Shown here: positions 7,181-8,744 of the stretch, piece by piece
Numbering within the stretch: the stretch's first letter is position 1
Layout of the letters: each line of letters starts with the position of its first letter
Assembly (NCBI GenBank): GCA_000403945.1
Contig: APFI01000103.1
Coordinates: 1 to 8,744 of the forward strand
DNA length: 8,744 nt
From: Desulfovibrio sp. Dsv1
GTDB taxonomy: Bacteria > Desulfobacterota > Desulfovibrionia > Desulfovibrionales > Desulfovibrionaceae
Direction of reading: 5' to 3'
The notes under the pieces: generated by a model
Told to the model about the DNA's origin: nothing
Databases searched by the model: none
What the model saw: only the letters and a program-made list of their open reading frames with translations
Made by a program: the position numbers and the translations under genes

Positions 7181-7465
7181 TTATACTCTGAATGCCTCCA
7201 GTCGATTTTCATTGAAACGTATTTCAAACGAGTTTCCGTACTGGTCGGTGAAGGTTTCGCTGGCGATGAAGGGGACGCCCTCCACTTCCGTGTAGTCATC
7301 CTCCAGTTCATCCCGTACATCCATGCTCGGACCGAGCATACGCGTGCAGTGTCATCCCCCGCCCATGGTGTATTCGCGCAGACGCACACACGTTCCTTTT
7401 TCTTCGCTGGCAAGCAGCTCCCGCAGCCTGTCCAGAATTTTCTTTTCTGCTTTTACCGTCAGCAT
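7181..7465 (-). CDS. HesB/IscA-like selenoprotein with in-frame UGA (Sec38)
   Basis: The gene has 94 sense codons if TGA at 7352-7354 is read as selenocysteine; reading it as stop leaves 37 residues. The frame continues cleanly after the TGA to a TAA at 7181. The protein looks like an IscA/HesB (Fe-S biogenesis) domain: basic amphipathic N-terminal helix, CVRLREY strand (26-32), TMGGGUHC (33-40) where IscA has its first cluster Cys in a G-C-S-G motif, then an acidic DVRDELEDDYTEVEGVPFIAS stretch and a QYGNSFEIRF strand. The C-terminal CGCG of classical IscA is missing. This matches the known family of HesB-like selenoproteins, in which Sec aligns with that Cys. The SD TAAGGAG overlaps the activase stop (9-base gap), so translation is probably coupled. 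A matching stem-loop follows the UGA. Possible role: Fe-S delivery to, or redox service for, the activase. The alternative, a frameless pseudogene, is unlikely because the only defect is this one codon. Confidence 0.9.
7323..7354 (-). promoter_or_regulatory. Bacterial SECIS element after the UGA
   Basis: Twelve bases after the TGA, ATGCTCG-GTC-CGAGCAT (7339-7323) forms a perfect 7-bp stem with a GUC loop, so the loop begins 20 bases after the UGA. Bacterial SECIS elements need a stem at about this distance with a G (often GU) at the start of the apical loop, for SelB binding; this fits. TGCA and TGTA on either side may add a lower stem. Selenocysteine tRNA and SelA/SelB are not in the window. 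Confidence 0.8.
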
Positions 7466-7474
7466 TGAGGCTCC

Positions 7475-8377
7475 TTACTTGACGATTTCGGTTTCCAGCC
7501 CGTGGGTCGAGAAGCGGGCAAGCACGGTGCGGAGTTCTTCCGGTCGGTATTCCTGGACATCGGGGGCTGCTTTGTGCAGTGCTTCATATTTGTTGCGTCC
7601 GTAGGAATGGCAAGGCAGAACATCCACCTGACGGACCTGAAAAGGGCGGAGAAAGTCCGCAACTGCGGCAATATTTTCCTTGGAATCATTGAAACCCGGG
7701 ATAAGCGGAATGCGGATACGGGCTTTTTCCGGACAGGTGGCAAGAAGTATACGCAGATTGGTGAGAATGGCGCTGTTGCCCACACCTACAAGCTGCCGGT
7801 GCTGTGCATCGTCCATATGCTTCATATCGAAAAGAAACAGATCCGCTTTGTCCATGACCTGTCGGAAAAGACCGGGATCGGTGCAGCCGCAGGTATCCAC
7901 GCAGGTATGGAGCCCCTCCCTGTGGCATGCCTCCAGAAGTTCAAGCAGAAAAACGCCCTGTAAGGTGCATTCTCCTCCGCTGAAGGTCACGCCGCCCCCG
8001 GAGTTGAAATAGAAAGAGGCATCCTTTTCCACTATGTGCATGACATCTTTCACGGAATACGGTTTGCCGGATATGCTGGCTGCCGTGGTGGGGCATATTT
8101 CGGCACAGCTTCCACAGTTTGTGCAGCGGGAGAACTTTCTGTCGCAGATGGAGCCCTTTCGGAGAATGGCTCCAGAGTTACAGGCTTCCATGCAGCGTCC
8201 GCAGCCGACGCAGAGATCGGGAAAGAACATGAGCTGAGGATGCAGCGCCTGAGATTCCGGATTGCTGCACCAGAGGCAGTGCAGAGGACACCCCTTGAAG
8301 AAAATGGTGGTTCGCAGACCGGGGCCGTCCTGGGTGGACATGCGTTGGATATTGTAGATGATACCTTGTGCGGGCAT
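7475..8377 (-). CDS. Glycyl-radical enzyme activating enzyme (radical SAM, two extra ferredoxin clusters)
   Basis: The 300-residue protein is a class III-type activase that uses SAM and a [4Fe-4S] cluster to place the glycyl radical on a partner enzyme. Seen: TQDGPGLRTTIFFKGC (15-30), radical SAM CPLHCLWC (C30, C34, C37; Cx3Cx2C), two ferredoxin motifs (C56-C59-C62-C66 and C85-C88-C91-C95), GGGVTFSGGEC (127-137, SAM-binding GGE) and LPCHSYGRNKY (254-264) near the end. The Pro usual after GGE is Cys137. Layout and length resemble activases such as those of isethionate or dihydroxypropanesulfonate lyases, but the substrate class is not decided. I chose ATG 8377; the frame opens back to 8449, but that extension is low-complexity and crosses a hairpin. 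SD at 8377 is weak (AAAGAA). It is the first gene after a sigma-54 promoter. The partner GRE is not in the window. Confidence 0.94.
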   Translation of the reverse strand: MPAQGIIYNIQRMSTQDGPGLRTTIFFKGCPLHCLWCSNPESQALHPQLMFFPDLCVGCGRCMEACNSGAILRKGSICDRKFSRCTNCGSCAEICPTTAASISGKPYSVKDVMHIVEKDASFYFNSGGGVTFSGGECTLQGVFLLELLEACHREGLHTCVDTCGCTDPGLFRQVMDKADLFLFDMKHMDDAQHRQLVGVGNSAILTNLRILLATCPEKARIRIPLIPGFNDSKENIAAVADFLRPFQVRQVDVLPCHSYGRNKYEALHKAAPDVQEYRPEELRTVLARFSTHGLETEIVK

Positions 8378-8396
8378 GGTTGTTCTTTTTTTTCGA

Positions 8397-8418
8397 CGGG
8401 CGGATGGGGCTCCGCCCG
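8397..8418 (-). promoter_or_regulatory. GC-rich hairpin in the activase leader
   Basis: CGGGCGGA and TCCGCCCG form a perfect 8-bp stem around a 6-base loop, 19 bases upstream of the chosen ATG. On the minus strand it is followed by TCG and eight A, so it is not an intrinsic terminator, nor on the plus strand, where the T-run precedes it. It may influence ribosome access or mRNA stability. Confidence 0.55.
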
Positions 8419-8509
8419 GCAGGGGATCTTTGGCTTGTGTTTTTTGCATATGACTGTTTTGCGGTCATGGGATGACAGGAAAGACATACCAAAGATGTTC
8501 TTTATATAA

Positions 8510-8525
8510 AGCAAAAGATGTGCCA
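8510..8525 (-). promoter_or_regulatory. Sigma-54 (-24/-12) promoter for the activase operon
   Basis: On the minus strand TGGCAC-ATCTT-TTGCT matches the RpoN consensus TGGCAC-N5-TTGCW at every defined base, with GG and GC at correct spacing. The predicted start is A near 8499, giving a leader of about 122 bases to ATG 8377. A 12-base palindrome CTTTATATAAAG (8500-8511) covers the -12 to start region. An enhancer-type activator would be needed. Confidence 0.85.
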
Positions 8526-8579
8526 TATATATTAAAGTATGAAATAACAGATGGTTACAAGATTTATCACTGCTTTTTT

Positions 8580-8650
8580 CTGTCCTCATCACAGAACATG
8601 TCCTTGAGTAAAGACAGTAATAGGACGGTGTGGAGGACAGGTTAGGACAG
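8580..8650 (-). promoter_or_regulatory. Putative enhancer (UAS): phased CTGTCCTN repeats
   Basis: On the minus strand CTGTCCTA (8650-8643), CTGTCCTC (8640-8633), CCGTCCTA (8628-8621) and CTGTCTTT (8617-8610) are direct repeats spaced 10-12 bases, about one helical turn. Opposite-orientation copies AAGGACAT (8605-8598) and GAGGACAG (8587-8580) follow. They lie about 81-151 bases upstream of the predicted start, the usual place for sigma-54 activator sites. One more half-site copy lies at 8688-8693. Confidence 0.6.
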
Positions 8651-8744
8651 TGGAAAATGTGAGATTGTTTTTTATCGCAAATCATTGCTGTCCGGCTAAG
8701 CCACCAAATCTAACAGGCTGAGGTTGTAGGGATTTTCATTTTTT

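Larger units (their letters stand above)
8378..8744. other. Non-coding promoter and leader region at the right edge
   Basis: The 367 bases upstream of the activase hold, reading leftward: an edge segment, a GTCCT repeat array, a sigma-54 promoter, an about 122-base leader and a hairpin (listed separately). At the extreme edge, one minus-strand frame (8743 down to a TAG at 8696-8698) reads NENPYNLSLLDLVA then stop and might be the 3' end of another gene; support is too weak for a call. Long frames across this region in both strands cross the promoter and leader and are not credible. Confidence 0.6.

Noticed and set aside
7123..7413. A separate 96-codon minus-strand frame covering the selenoprotein region
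   Set aside because: It is out of frame with the HesB-like sequence, ends inside the dctP start, and has no SD; the Sec-containing frame explains the region better.
6047..7468. Plus-strand open frame of 473 codons antisense to dctP and the selenoprotein
   Set aside because: Its length comes from GC-biased codon use of dctP on the other strand; no conserved domain is seen, and dctP has a signal peptide, SD and family motifs.
7323..7604. Plus-strand frame of 93 codons across the activase/selenoprotein junction
   Set aside because: It is antisense to two well supported genes, has Ser/Arg-rich shadow composition, and shows no SD or family resemblance.
8397..8418. Hairpin before the activase as an intrinsic terminator
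   Set aside because: The T-run is on the wrong side for both strands: A-tract after the stem on minus, T-tract before it on plus.
8050..8685. Minus-strand frame of 211 codons over the promoter and activase start
   Set aside because: It runs out of frame through the activase Cys motifs and across a perfect sigma-54 promoter; Ser/Pro/Ala-rich shadow.
1..8744. CRISPR array, tRNA, rRNA, insertion sequence or prophage attachment site
   Set aside because: I saw no regularly spaced long repeats, cloverleaf with CCA-type end, transposase motifs or terminal inverted repeats.

Overview
The window looks like chromosomal DNA of an anaerobic, sulfidogenic Desulfovibrionaceae-type bacterium (Desulfovibrio/Bilophila-like). 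This rests on moderate-to-high GC, a glycyl-radical-enzyme (GRE) activase, a DctPQM TRAP transporter, a ferredoxin-nitroreductase fusion, a PAS/AAA+/Fis regulator and use of selenocysteine. The organism call is inference from gene content only.

Layout, left to right. Plus strand 2-1234: 3' part of a sigma-54-type AAA+ regulator, cut by the window edge; it lacks the GAFTGA loop and has Lys in place of the Walker B Glu. All other genes are on the minus strand and form one run read from right to left: sigma-54 (-24/-12) promoter with an upstream array of GTCCT-type repeats (8510-8650); GRE-activating radical SAM enzyme (8377-7475); HesB/IscA-like selenoprotein with an in-frame UGA (7465-7181); TRAP solute-binding protein (7126-6026); a 323-base spacer with three hairpins and a possible 34-residue membrane peptide; TRAP small and large membrane subunits (5702-5187, 5194-3887, overlapping); a secreted Sel1-repeat protein (3855-3220); a 2x[4Fe-4S]-nitroreductase (3193-2402); a possible 50-residue protein (2310-2158); and an EamA/DMT exporter (2138-1272) that converges on the regulator.

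The main discovery is the selenoprotein. The reading frame behind the activase meets a TGA at codon 38 and continues in frame for 56 more codons. The TGA sits where IscA/HesB proteins carry their first cluster-binding Cys, and a perfect 7-bp stem with a GUC loop follows at the distance expected of a bacterial SECIS. Ordinary gene calling would miss this gene or split it. Its stop/start coupling to an activase carrying three predicted Fe-S clusters suggests a dedicated Fe-S or redox accessory for a GRE pathway whose substrate comes in through the TRAP transporter. No GRE is present in the window, so the partner enzyme and the substrate are unknown; sulfonates such as isethionate are a reasonable but unproven guess for this lineage.
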